Assembly (NCBI GenBank): GCA_029876055.1
Contig: CM056880.1
Coordinates: forward strand, 434,001 to 498,000
Length of the DNA: 64,000 nt
Reading direction: 5' to 3'
Source: Madurella fahalii
Lineage: Eukaryota; Ascomycota; Sordariomycetes; Sordariales
A program made the translations under genes and the position numbers. Under the pieces are notes generated by a model. It had not been told where the DNA came from, searched no databases, and saw only the letters and a list, made by a program, of their open reading frames with translations. Positions within the stretch are counted from its first letter, which is position 1, and every line of letters starts with the position of its first letter. Positions 9,890 to 20,564 of this stretch are shown one piece after another.

Positions 9890-11322
9890 TGAACTATCAT
9901 CCATTGAAAACACCCGAGTTTTTGGCCAATTGTTTTACCCACTCACTGGAAGGGCTCGGATTGCAACTTACCGTTGGCTCTGCGACAATCATCTTTTTCA
10001 AGGTGGACTGGAAGGAGCCAGAAATGCTCTATCATCACCTCGCCGAACACCGCCCCGAGGTCTCTGCGCATCCCAACCACTCTCCCGTCTGCACGGCCGT
10101 CGCTTAGTATCTTAGGTAACTTTCAACCCCATAGCTCTCGGCACGCCCGGACAGCGGCGCACGCACGGCCAAGACGAACGGGCTCGAGCTGCCCTGGGCC
10201 TGCGAACGCGGGTAGTAGCTTTCGAGGCGATACTGCGGGTGATTCCCCGAAACGGATCGTCGGCCTCCAGCCCACTCACCCGCTTACTTGCCAACCACGT
10301 ACCAGGACATCGACCATCGCCGTATCCTTGCAGGAAGAGGCGTCGGATCGGCCCGGCCGACGACGAATCCGGGCCCAACCCGCCAGGCTCCCCAAGCCCG
10401 GCAGCGGAGTGGTCGCGGAGGCGAGGACGCGAGACGCGGCATGACGAGAACACTCCACCCCAGCAGACAGATCAAAGCAGCAGACAGGACCACCGGTATT
10501 GCGCACAGAAATGCTTGCTGGGCCTGGTCGGGGGCGGTTTTCTAGACACCAAGTGTCCTAACGCGGCCTCGCACCGGCACCGGTAGGGAGAGGATTACCC
10601 CGGCTGGAGCAAGGATGGAGCCGAACTACGCACTCGAAAGCGCGTCTGCCACCCGGTTGATCATGCCGAGCGGCTTCAGCTCCTCCGGGAAGAACTCCAA
10701 CTGACATCAGACGACGGCGTCACACAGCTGGGTCAAGGTGGTGAGCTAAGCGTCTCCTTCCGGGTGACCTTTCTCAAGTACGGATACACCTTTGTCGCTA
10801 AGAGGATGGTGCGGGCCTTTATCCGAGATCTCCAGCACGACACTGCCGTGTACCGACGCCTCCGGCCAGTTCAAGATATCAACCAGCCCATGTTCTTGAG
10901 TGCCATAGACCTGCGGGATCTGGGTCTGACATATTACTACGACCGCCGGGTGTATGTAGTCCATTTGACGTTTCTGTCGTGGGCGGGTATCGGCATGGAT
11001 GCCGCAGATGTCGGCGTCCAGCGGAAGCTTCTCGAGGACATGGCAATGCGATCGTTGCGAGCCATCCACCGAGAAGGGGTGGTCCCACAATGATGTCCGC
11101 ATCCCAAACATGCTGTTCAATCCCGAGCTCGATGAGGTCATGATGTTGACTTTGAGCGGGTGTTGCTGCTATAGCCCCCAAGAATCTGCCGCTGCAGGTT
11201 ATCCCGAATAAGAGGGCACGAATGGAACTAGGTGGCAATAGTACGGGGGTGACAGCCGATCCAAGTCGGTTCCGGGAGGACGTAGGCATGTTGAAGGTAG
11301 CGTTTCGGTTTCAACCTCTAGA
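9890..11322 (+). pseudogene. Broken fungal protein-kinase-like gene
   Basis: Blocks of a fungus-specific kinase-like family appear in order but in changing frames. They are YHHLAEHRPEV (about 10032); LGTPGQRRTHGQDERARAA (about 10140-10200) and VIPRNGSSA; the Lys/Arg-rich CRKRRRIGPADDESGPNPP (about 10340); YCAQKCLLGLVGGG (about 10500); LKYGYTFVAK and FIRDLQHDTAVY (10770-10850); and YYYDRRVYVVHLTFLSW. These are followed by the catalytic-loop equivalent HNDVRIPNMLFNPE (about 11090), a DFER block in another frame (about 11148), and a tail EMELGGNSTGVTADPSRFREDV-like region ending near 11322. At least three frame changes and several stops separate these blocks, so no full-length protein can be made by ordinary splicing. 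Related intact copies are common in Sordariomycetes (recalled, not searched). Confidence 0.65.
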
Positions 11323-12845
11323 TAGGCGCACTATTTCGATAAGAAGTGAGATGGGGCTTTGCTAGCCTTCAAACGCCCAGCACGTAGAATTATTTAGGAC
11401 TGACTCAGGAGGGCGAAGTAGGTTGATCAAGAATAAATGCTAAAAAAGATCATCATCAACCCGGGCTGAAGTCCTCCGCCGCTATGTCAAGGGTGACCTA
11501 TTGAGCCCCTTTTGACTCATTCTCGCTCCCCCGCGGCTTGCATATTTTGGCCTCGTATGAGACAAGCCTCTACGTGGCTTGTCATTGAAGCAGCCGGTAC
11601 GGAGTCGTTGATGGAGGTACAAGATGAGAGTCGGAGGGCGGGATCTGATCAACTATGTTGTCTATATTTATATTAACTGGTCGGGTAAGACAATTGAGAC
11701 GTTACAGAATATCAATACACGCTCGAAAGCTTCTCTACGGCCGTGAATGCAAGAAATATGTAACAGGTGTTTCAGGATGCCGGAGCGGATACTCTCCCAT
11801 AGTGTGTTGTTGATGACCATAACGCCTCAGAGGATCCGGTTAACCACCGTAGAGCGTTTGATGGGACGCAACCAGAGTCCTTGAGATCTGAGACTACAAA
11901 AGCTAACATCATGTTTATGTCCGAGAAGACAATAAGTAAGGTGGCGTTCTCATTCACCATAGAGTTCAAGGCTAATGTAAAACCAAGTAAGCCATGATTT
12001 CGGTACTGCAATGTCAACGGATATGTAGAACTGCCGCGAAGACGGCTTTAGATCGTTTTGCAAGATGTAAGGAGGACAACGCTAGCAGTCCGTCGGCGAA
12101 GAACTCATCCTCCTTGAACCCACTTCGATGGTAAAGGGCGATGCGGAGACTTTGATTTATCATTTTCTCCTGCGCTTCATAGAGTTCACGTTTCATGGCC
12201 CCTCCATCTCCAGCAAGGCACCCAAGAAGCTAAATCAACGCAAGCCAACCCAAGCCAGATGGGCAATATTTTAAGGTAAATAAGGAAAGTCTGGATCTCC
12301 AGCCTGCCGAAGCCGCCAGGAAGTATCCGCAACCAAAATATCTTAGTAATCTACCTACTGATAGTGTTAGATTTCAAGTATCATCATGACCTCCACGTGA
12401 CAGTCACGTGAGAGCCCTGGGACCACAATCCTCTGGGCTGATGGTGGGGATACGCATAGGATTACTGGCTGGGATTTTAGGTAGGGTGCAGTATCCGAGA
12501 CAGGGCTTATGTAACTTTTGGCTAGCTCCTCGCAAGCCAGGACAGATCAAGCCAAATTAGCCTCAATATGTACTTTACTTGTTCGACTTGGCATGTTGGA
12601 AGACCCTCGATCAGCAGGATCCACATTAACCGAGAGTAACCTGGTATTCTTACAAGGGCCCTTGACCATAATGTCGCATTTTCTAATTCCCAAAACATTC
12701 TGCCAAGATGCAGTTGGCCGACACCCGCCCGAATCCAAAGGTACCCCGCACAGGTCGACGGGGGTTTTGCTCTCGATCTCTCTCTTAAGCCCTCTGACCG
12801 CTTGTTCCGCTCGACGGACACCTAACAACCCCCAACTCTTCAAGA
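11323..12845. other. Gene-poor stretch with one small unassigned open region
   Basis: Minus-strand frames at 12196-12014 (starting MKRELYEAQEKMINQ) and 12017-11772 could be fragments of one decayed gene. They are in different frames and match nothing I recognise. The region up to 12845 is the leader/promoter of the methyltransferase. No RNA gene was seen. Confidence 0.3.
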
Positions 12846-13853
12846 ATGACAAAACAGCAAAATCAGCAGATCACGACTCAGCCCACGGTGGAGGTGGAGG
12901 TGGAGGTGGATGAGGGGGATGATCATGATTCCGCCTTTGGTGACGAAGTCTCGACGGCGAGTACTTCCCTGCACAGCGGCGTGTTCAAGTACGAATGGAA
13001 ACACGGGCGCCGCTACCACAGCTATCAGGCCGGGAACTACAACTTCCCCAATGACGAGCGGGAACAAGATCGACTGGACATGGTCCACCAAGCCTACTTC
13101 CGGCTGCTGGAGGACCGCCTCTTCCTCGCGCCCTTCCATCCCGACGGGAAGAGGATCCTCGATATCGGGACCGGAACAGGCATCTGGCCCATTCATCTCG
13201 GGGATCTCTATCCCAACGCCTCTTTAATCGTCGGCAAGGACCTCAGTGGTATCCAGCCGCAATGGGTGCCGCCGAACGTGCGTTTCATTGTCGACGATGT
13301 GGAGCTGGACTGGATCGAGCCAGAGCCTTACGACTACATACACTGCCGATACATGGCCGGCTCCATCCGCGATTGGCCCCGCCTCGTCCGGCAGATCTAC
13401 GACAACTTGAAGCCTGGAGGGTGGGTCGAGTTCCAAGAGTCCGCCAACACCATTTACTCGGAAGACGGCACCTTCAAACCCGAGAACGCGCTGGGTCAGA
13501 TGATGCGTGGTCTCATGGAGGCGTGCGACAAGATCGGCCGTACATTGGATCCGGCACCCTCAATGAAGAAGTGGACGGAAGAGGCCGGATTCGAGAAGGT
13601 CACGGAGAAGAGGTTCAAACTCCCGGTCGGCAGCTGGCCGAAGGACCCAAGACTGAAGGAGATTGGGACCTTCATGACGGTTAATTTTGTCGAGGGTGTC
13701 GAGGCTTTCACCGCCGTTCCTTTCAGGGATATCTTGGGATGGTCCGAGGAGGAGGTAGCTATTCTGAATGCTGGTGTGCGGGCGGCGGCGCGTCGAAGGG
13801 ACGTTCATCCTATGTTTGACTTCATCGTGATTACGGCACAGAAGCCGGAATGA
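12846..13853 (+). CDS. SAM-dependent methyltransferase, LaeA-like/TAM family
   Basis: An intronless 335-residue protein. Class I methyltransferase fold: motif I ILDIGTGTGIW at residues 104-114, a post-I region with KDLSGIQPQWVPPN, then a VDDVE block, YDYIHCR (163-169) and NLKPGGWVEFQE (186-198). These are the signature blocks of the large fungal LaeA-like methyltransferase family. The N-terminus (1-45) is low-complexity acidic: VEVEVEVDEG, encoded by a (GGAGGT)n-type microsatellite, then a DSAFGDE segment. Length is normal for the family. No neighbouring backbone enzyme (PKS, NRPS, terpene cyclase) is present, so a secondary-metabolite role is not supported by context. Substrate unknown; it could act on a small molecule or on protein. 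Confidence 0.88.
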   Translation: MTKQQNQQITTQPTVEVEVEVDEGDDHDSAFGDEVSTASTSLHSGVFKYEWKHGRRYHSYQAGNYNFPNDEREQDRLDMVHQAYFRLLEDRLFLAPFHPDGKRILDIGTGTGIWPIHLGDLYPNASLIVGKDLSGIQPQWVPPNVRFIVDDVELDWIEPEPYDYIHCRYMAGSIRDWPRLVRQIYDNLKPGGWVEFQESANTIYSEDGTFKPENALGQMMRGLMEACDKIGRTLDPAPSMKKWTEEAGFEKVTEKRFKLPVGSWPKDPRLKEIGTFMTVNFVEGVEAFTAVPFRDILGWSEEEVAILNAGVRAAARRRDVHPMFDFIVITAQKPE

Positions 13854-14489
13854 ACTGCTTCCGAGTGTAGGTGTAGGAAAGCAGCCGCTAAGCCGGGAGG
13901 GGGCCGAAATATGGCCCCACGAGTCAGAAGTATATATCCATTTCTGCTTAGTCCTCCTATCCTTCCTCCCCCAATTGCATCGGTGCCCATTCTATCTTTG
14001 ATGCGGGCGTGACCCAATGTTCCCCAGCGCCGGCCGGCGGAATTACCGACGCTGCAGGCCGCACCGGCCGCAGATACATCTCCCCCACGCCCAGCACCCT
14101 TCACTTGTATCCCGGGCCGTCATTCCCAACGACAGCTCCGGGCTCCAAGCAACCCCTTATTGCACAGCTGCCTCTCCACATCGCAGGTTATGGAGTTGCC
14201 TCCGCTCTCTTCTTGCGTCTACCACTATGGGTCATCGCTCAAGGCCCGGGATAAAACGATTGCCATAAGATATCTAGTCTCCCACTGGTCCCCGGGAGGC
14301 AATGTGCACCTACTCTGTAGTGCATAGCGGCTGTGGTATTCGTGGCCGAGGGTAGCAAGACGACATTAACAGCTTAGACTGAAGGTGGCATGAAAGTGGC
14401 AAGTTGAACCTGAGTATAGAAGAGGTGGAACTGGCAGCTTCCTCCCTACGATATGTAGTAAAATTGAGTGATAATGGTCATAATTGAAA

Positions 14490-14609
14490 AAAGAAAAGAA
14501 AAAGAAAAGAAAAGAAAAGAAAAGAAAAGAAAGAAAAGAAAAGAAAAGAAAAGAAAAGAAAGAAAAGAAAAGAAAAGAAAAGAAAAGAAAAGAAAAGAAA
14601 GAAAGAAAA
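14490..14609 (+). repeat. Polypurine microsatellite (AAAAG/AAAG)n
   Basis: About 120 bases of purine-only sequence are made of alternating AAAAG and AAAG units. Long Phe/Ser 'open frames' on the opposite strand are artefacts of this tract. Such homopurine runs can adopt triplex (H-DNA) structures; nothing suggests a specific role here. Confidence 0.9.
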
Positions 14610-14939
14610 CCCAACCCCATACCCTATCTTGACGTAGCATTATAAACTCCATTTCATCTGATTACAGGGTGCTCGGATTTGCTTTATCTAACTGGGGTAC
14701 CTTACTAGGACCGCTAACGGAACTCAGCTGTGTTCAAGCTTCGTTCTGACCGGCTAAGCTAGCATAACCTACTAAATATTATTATTCTCCCTACACCGCT
14801 TTACCCAATATAAGGTGTGCCAGACCTTCTGCTACTAAATATATAGGAAAACCGTACCGTATAGGCCGGGTGGAAAACCTATATCAACAAGTAATGGGAA
14901 ACAATAGTAGTAGACGCCAGCTAGTTGCAAAAAGAAAGG

Positions 14940-14959
14940 AAGGCCTTATATAAGGCCTT
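14940..14959. repeat. Perfect 20-bp palindrome
   Basis: AAGGCCTTATATAAGGCCTT equals its own reverse complement over all 20 bases. It lies in AT-rich, gene-free sequence about 480 bp before the phospholipase relic. It could be a protein-binding site or a TE remnant; no flanking repeats were seen. Confidence 0.7.
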
Positions 14960-15424
14960 GTAGACTTCTATTCTTCGACTTTGGATTCGACCACCACCTC
15001 CTCCTCCTCTTCAGCCTCTTCGGTTTCTAGTTCCATCCGACGAGCCAGGTTGTGTTCCATCAAGCAGCCCGAATCCATCAGTCAAGAGGAGTTGGCCACC
15101 GGCATAGCGCTGTCCGATGGCTTGAGCCGCGTGATCGCAAACATTGTTGTCTTACTGCATAAGGATAGTACTTGCATCGGCAGGAGCAAACAGTTCAAGA
15201 TCTCTTTGGTCAATATTCTAGTTCTTGGATTCTCAGGAAGATTTCTAAAAGGAGGAGGGGGGGAGGGGGAACTGCCGGCGGGTTGCGATCGGCCGATCCC
15301 CGCGCGCCGCCACTACGGCCGACTGCGACACGCCGCCGCCCCCGGGAGGCAGGGCGCTAAGCAACGCGGAGGGTTAGAGGATGACGCTGACGGAGATGGG
15401 GTTTGTGGCAGGTGAGGGGACTGG

Positions 15425-16575
15425 GTGAAAAGGGTGGAACGTGCCAGGAACCAACTTGTTATCACTCTCGTAGTTTTGGTGGGCATCCTGGTGGCGACGC
15501 AAAAGGGCTTCGCGCAGGAGCAGATCCGGCTGTACCCTTCGGTCGCCAAGACGACGATTGGGAAGCAGTTCATGAACTATTATACCGAGGCCCAGGTGCC
15601 CGTGCTTATGGAGCTGGTCAAGAACTTTGTCACGTTCAACCACTGGTACTCGGATTTCCCTGGTGCAAGTCTTTCTTTCCACTTACGTCTCCTCCCCTTT
15701 TTTTCAGTGGCTGACAGATTTGCCTCGAACAGCCCACTAATCCCAACCGCGCTGCCCTGACGTCGGGCACCTCAAACGGCCACGGCAGCAACGGCGCCAC
15801 CTTTTCAAGCCACGGGCTCCCGCAGCGGTCCATCTTCCAACAACTAAGCGAGACAGGCCACACATGGATCAACTACTACGACACGGTGGGCGGGACGGGG
15901 CCCGAGGCCAGGTTCTACAACTGGACATACACCTCGGGGAACACGGGCCGGATCCAGCCGCTCGCCAAATTTTACACGGCAGCAGCCGCGAGCACGCTGC
16001 TGGAGCTGTCCTACCTCAATCCGCCGTGCTGTGGCGTGGGGACCAACTCGATGGGCCCGGCGAGGAAGATCTCGGATGGCGAGGCCCTTGTCAAGAAAGT
16101 ATACAAATCCCTCCGCGAGCCCGCAGTGGACCAAGACGCTATTCATCTTAATGTTCGACGGAAACGGCGGCTTCCACGACCACGTCCCCCCCCCCCCCCC
16201 CGGTCGCACCCGCGCCCGACTCCAGGACTTACACGGCTTCTACCCCGGGAGGAGGGTCCTGCACTTTTGGCTTTAATAGGGTTTGGAGGCAGGATTCCCA
16301 CTCTGCTGATCCCCCCGTAGGTGGCAGAGGCGCATGTTGAGCAGCTCGGCGCCAACGACGCCGGCCAGACCGTCGCGTATAGTGCTTCGTCGGTACTACG
16401 GACTCTGGGAACGCTGTGGGGGTTCAGCCCGTTTAATCCGCGCGTGGCTGCCGCGCCGTCGTTTGAGAATTTGGTCCTGGCTACTGCACGGACGGATGCG
16501 CCGACCACTTTGCCCTCGCCTGTGTCCTTTACCCGGCGGACTTCTCCCGTGGAGTTTACAGCTCAAGGTAACTAG
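15425..16575 (+). pseudogene. Broken phospholipase C-type phosphoesterase gene
   Basis: The reading follows the non-haemolytic phospholipase C/phosphoesterase family. Near 15560-15660 it has MNYYTEAQVPVLMELVKNF and VTFNHWYSDFPG, with GTGCAAG as a possible donor. Near 15735-15830 it has PNRAALTSGTSNGHG, then LPQRSIFQQL and WINYYDTVGG. At about 16130-16180 it has LFILMFDGNGGFHDHV, where active members have FDEHGG. At 16320-16575 it has VEQLGANDAGQTVAYSASS and a normal-looking C-terminus. The N-terminal catalytic block is missing. Frames change at about 16110, at a run of sixteen C (16186-16201) between HDHVPPP and VAPAPD, and at about 16290. A Trp codon became TAG at 16318-16320. The combination excludes a working enzyme. 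Confidence 0.7.
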
Positions 16576-17789
16576 GACTTACCCGTCCCTTCATCGCAGG
16601 CACTCCCGAAAGTTGTAGAGTGCCTACCATCAAGAATGGAAACTTGGAGACTTGATTCAATTGGGTAGACGAGCTGTTCCGTGTCGTTTGGATAGTTGGT
16701 GTAGCTGCACCATAGTGTACAGATCCCGGTCGAGGACAATTGCATGCTGGTCTGCTTTGGTGGCATCCAAGATGCTCAGAAGAAAAACTACCACAACCCT
16801 TAAGTAAGATATTCCTGTTTAACATGACCAATGCCCAAGTAGTCCACGTAGCGCAAACAAGGAGAGCCCCAGAAAACCGACGGAAAATTTTGCGGCGGGC
16901 CGGCCTGGGCAAAGGACGACTCTAACTACAACATGGACGTGCAAAATTTTCCCTACAGGCTCTTGACTTGACGAGGTTAGTTATATCTATGGAGGAGCCG
17001 GTTTCAGGCCCCGGAGCGCTGCCGGACTGGATGGCATTTCCATCTTGTCGCTCCCGAGTTCTCCGTGGATCTGAGGCCGCATATCCGCCAAACAGCGAAC
17101 TTGACGGGAGAATGTCCAAAGATTCAGATGTCATGTGATGACACGACGCATTCGTGGGATTTCAATCTAGTTGGTGAGTTGCACAACATGGATCTGGGCA
17201 AACAGAACCCCGATGCTGTGTGGACTCAGTACAAACCGACTCTTACGACACATGTCGTTCCCATCGAGATGATCATGGAGGCTAGCAGTGAGAGTACTGG
17301 TGGTGCTCCGATGACTGCTCCCATGGCGGGTTTCGACTCTCGCCATCTGACCATCTTGTTGACCAGAAGAGCTGCCAGCTCCACCTGCTCATACCGGCTC
17401 AGTCATCACCAGCCGAGATGCAGAACCCCAACACCGTTCTCCAGTCCAAGACAATCGCATGGCTTCGACCATGTTGCAGATTCAACGCGACTTCCAAGAA
17501 TATGCAGAGAAGCTCATGAGCAAGCGGTTCCAGATCGGTGGTACGCACCGCGTCCTTCTTTCGATCTCCTCGCGCGCGCGCCTCCTACCTAGCACGCAAG
17601 CCGTAAAGCTTCTGGCATCCCATTGCAAAGCCTGTCCTGCAACAGCCGATTGCCTTCTACGACTACCGCACTACGAGGGTCGACGCCTTTTCTTCCTAAC
17701 TACGTTTCGCCCGCCGGCGACTCCAAGATCTCACCCGCTGCGCTTGGTTCACGAGAACCGGGCCAAGAGGGCGGTTGCCAATTCCCACC
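16576..17789. other. Stretch with unassigned open fragments
   Basis: A plus-strand frame (17065-17330) encodes a coding-looking segment (DDTTHSWDFNLVGELHNMDL and WTQYKPTLTTHVVP). Another (17459-17550) starts MASTMLQIQRDFQEY and ends at a possible donor GTACGC. Neither was recognised and they do not join into a clear gene. The rest of the stretch is featureless. Confidence 0.3.
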
Positions 17790-18430
17790 CTCGAATTGAA
17801 TGGTATCCGTATCCATCATGGTACCACGTCGTGGGCACGGCCCGGCTGAAAGGTCAGGAGAAATTGTCACGGTGGAGAAAGAGCTGCTCGGTATCCTGCG
17901 TGTTGGTGGGGTGGACCCGAACAAGATTGACGCTCTGGTGGGCAAGGTACGGTGGATGAACTGGGTCAAAAAGTGGCCATGCTACTGACTCGAAGAATAC
18001 AGCCACATTCATTGGACGTCACGAGAATCTCGCAAGCTTCCCCGCCGACGGTAGATCTTGTCGTAGGACCGGCATCCAGTACAGATACATACCTGGCTGG
18101 CCCACCATCCGCGGGACGGACGTCGCAGGGCACAAGATCACAGCGCTTGAGACCGACGACTTCACCCTGGATATTGGCAGTCTCGATGCCTACGATTACT
18201 TTGGTGACGGTAGCTTCTACCTTCTTGACGCCCCTGCAGTGGGCGACCAAGTTGGCCGAACCCGGATCGAACTATTGCTGCTCCGCTCAACTTATAGGCT
18301 TTGGCGGCTCGGAGGCGCGGGATACGGACCGAATGGTGACAATTCTCGCTGCCCAGAGGCAAGGTGAATCGAGTTCTCATCGTGTTGTAAAAGCTATTCG
18401 CCGTGGAGCTGAAGCTGCAAGGAGCCAGTA
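17790..18430 (+). pseudogene. Decayed metallo-beta-lactamase-fold hydrolase
   Basis: Blocks of the fungal MBL-fold family occur in order but in different frames. KELLGILRVGGVDPNKIDAL (about 17877) is followed by a possible intron (donor near 17948, branch CTGAC, acceptor AATACAG near 18003). Next comes a SHIHW block where the zinc-binding HxHxDH motif is expected, here missing its Asp-His. Then come VDLVVGPASSTDTYLAG, DFTLDIGSLDAYDYFGDGSF with YLLDAP (about 18160-18230), and scattered remains to 18430. The loss of the HxHxDH core and the frame changes mark it as non-functional. The assignment is by motif memory and less certain than for the other two pseudogenes in this stretch. Confidence 0.45.
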
Positions 18431-18987
18431 ACAGGCGGATAACGGATGCGCACCCTCCGCAATTACGATTAGATTTTTAGCGACATGTTCGAAGTGATGC
18501 AGAATCTCTCTCTCAGAGCAGGTATAGGGGGCGGTCGACGGGTGCTCCTGTAAAAATGACCAGGCCAGCTCAGGTGCCTGGCTTGAGCTGCGGAAATGGG
18601 CAGTTGCAGGGCGAACGTCCGTTAAGGACGAAATTGATGTCCGTTGATTACAAGAGGCCGACATACCGGGCCGCGATTGGACGGGGGAAGGCCCCGTTAC
18701 CTGCAAACGGGAGGCGCGTAGCGCCGTCAAGCATTTGGTTGGGATGACAGCTGAAGTTTTTGTCAACTGGCGTCAAATTTTCTCGATTCTTGGGCCGATT
18801 TTCCCGCGAACGGGTTTCTATCACCAGAGATATCCCATGTCGCGATTTCATTCGTCCCCGTCCCTCGAGAGCCGACGACCTTGGGCGTTCAAACCCCCCG
18901 CGCACGCGTAAACGCAGATAGCTCATCCCGCTTCATCTCCCTCACCATCTTTTATCTCTCTCATCGCCATTATTCCATCTGCACATC
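18431..18987. promoter_or_regulatory. Upstream region of the polytopic membrane protein gene
   Basis: About 557 bp. The last 60 bases before the ATG are pyrimidine-rich (CTCCCTCACC, TTTTATCTCTCTC), as is usual upstream of highly used fungal start sites. No specific binding site was identified. Confidence 0.35.
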
Positions 18988-20415
18988 ATGCCTGTCGGTG
19001 ACACACTTCGAAGCCAGTGGCAGAATCCCGCCGATGTACTCTCACTGCTCATGCTAATCGGCGGGGATGTTGTGCAAAAGTCCATCGCGCAGCTCTTCGG
19101 GTTTTACCTCCAACCGAGTCCACGGTTTCCCAGAATCTACCTGACCCCTGTCGCTTTCTCGTTCGGGTGGGTCGCCTACGCCTTCGTTTCCCTCGTTCCG
19201 GCCATCAGCGACAAGCAGCTGATGCCTTCAACGCCCGACACACCCTCGGTCGTCATCAACGCCCGCACCGGCTTCAGCCGCACTAACAATTCGTGGCTCC
19301 TCGGGCGCGTCCTTCGCGACCACGAGCTACGCATTGACGCCTGCCCGGGACCCCTTGCCGCCCGCCTCTCGGCCTTGAACGCCGATCGCGCGGAGCTCGA
19401 GCATGCTGGTCTGGAACACCACGCGCCCCTGCGGACGTCGCTCCGGATCGACATCTTCACCGATGACGGTGGGCAGGGAACGTTGCCAAGGGTGGACCGC
19501 GTCTGGATCCTCGGCTGGGCCACCATTGTGCTGCAGCTCGCCATCGCGGGTCTTCCCTGGGCCCTGTACGGCGACTGGGCGGTCTTCCTGGTCACGGCCG
19601 CGGGCACGCTGCTGGCTCTCGCCACCGGAAGTCTCAGGCAGTGGGCCCTCGAGAAGTGGCCCGGCAGACGGCTGAATCCACGCCCACCGAGCGAGGCGCC
19701 GGTCATCACGGACCCAGAGACCGGAGCTGGAGCAGGGGCCGCTCATCACCTCCACCCGGGTCCGGTACCAGAGGCCAAGACGGATTCGGCGGGAAAGAAA
19801 AAGTGCCAATGCAGGCCCAAACCTGCGACAAAGACTATCTGTCTGACCCGGGGCAACGGTCACCTCAATGTGCTAGTCATCCTGGGTAGTGCCGCGGCAT
19901 GGGACCTGGAGACGCTGGCGACCGCGCGTTCCGAATCGTGTCCCGAGACGGTGTGGTGTCTCGGGATTATGGCGGCAGCCTGGGTATGTCTTTTGATCAG
20001 CGTGGCGGCCCTGGAGGAGAATACATGGTTTCTCGTGGCGGTGGGAGGGCTGGGAATGGTCCAGAATCTCTATGCCTCTTCGGCGCCGCGTTCTCCCGAG
20101 AGTATGGGCATCGCCTTGCGCATGGACAAAGGGCGGCCCACCATTATCGGGTCATCAACTTGCGAGTCCAAGTTCTGGTACAAAGGGAGCGGCGCCGACG
20201 GGGTGTCAGACGAAACCCTCATGGCCGAGATAAGAGATCCGAGTGAGGTGGTAGGAGTACGCGGGGCTATCCGGGAGCTCGAGAAGACGATTCCTCGCGC
20301 CGGGTTTGCATTGATGCCCGTATTCTTCCCTTCTCTGTTCCGAGTTGACCGCGAGCGATACAGGGATGATGCAGAGGCGAGGTTTTGGCAGTTAAAGTTT
20401 GAGGGCGGAAACTAA
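18988..20415 (+). CDS. Polytopic membrane protein, fungal conserved hypothetical
   Basis: An intronless 475-residue protein of a family frequent in Pezizomycotina, function unknown. Hydrophobic spans are visible at about residues 16-38, 50-72, 172-190, 197-215, 290-305, 325-340 and 346-362, so there are about six or seven membrane helices. Two soluble stretches separate them: residues 75-165 (with a conserved-looking NSWLLGRVLRDHE) and 220-285, which is Pro/Lys-rich and probably cytoplasmic. The soluble C-terminus has GFALMPVFFPSLF. No transporter or enzyme motif was recognised. It is convergent with the large NLR; their stops are only 150 bp apart. The start ATG follows a pyrimidine-rich leader and no upstream in-frame ATG competes. 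Confidence 0.75.
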   Translation: MPVGDTLRSQWQNPADVLSLLMLIGGDVVQKSIAQLFGFYLQPSPRFPRIYLTPVAFSFGWVAYAFVSLVPAISDKQLMPSTPDTPSVVINARTGFSRTNNSWLLGRVLRDHELRIDACPGPLAARLSALNADRAELEHAGLEHHAPLRTSLRIDIFTDDGGQGTLPRVDRVWILGWATIVLQLAIAGLPWALYGDWAVFLVTAAGTLLALATGSLRQWALEKWPGRRLNPRPPSEAPVITDPETGAGAGAAHHLHPGPVPEAKTDSAGKKKCQCRPKPATKTICLTRGNGHLNVLVILGSAAAWDLETLATARSESCPETVWCLGIMAAAWVCLLISVAALEENTWFLVAVGGLGMVQNLYASSAPRSPESMGIALRMDKGRPTIIGSSTCESKFWYKGSGADGVSDETLMAEIRDPSEVVGVRGAIRELEKTIPRAGFALMPVFFPSLFRVDRERYRDDAEARFWQLKFEGGN

Positions 20416-20564
20416 TGTCACTTACGCTGTTTGGTTGAAAAGATTTTCGAGAGATCTCTAGCAAGTAATAACGATACAAAGGGGCAAGCTAGTGAAGATA
20501 CATGCATCAACGCATGTGCTAGAATTTAGACACGTCTAATAGTTGTAGGGTTCCGCTTTGCGCT

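Larger units (their letters stand above)
13854..15424. other. Intergenic stretch with simple repeats and decayed sequence
   Basis: This contains the polypurine tract 14490-14609 and the palindrome at 14940-14959, listed separately. About 14700-14960 is AT-rich with RIP-like texture. A plus-strand frame at 14981-15240 (reading QPESISQEELATGIALSDGL) looks like a coding remnant but was not recognised. Confidence 0.35.

Noticed and set aside
14366..14652. Long Phe/Ser-rich open frames on the minus strand
   Set aside because: They are produced by the (AAAAG)n polypurine tract; composition is not that of a protein.
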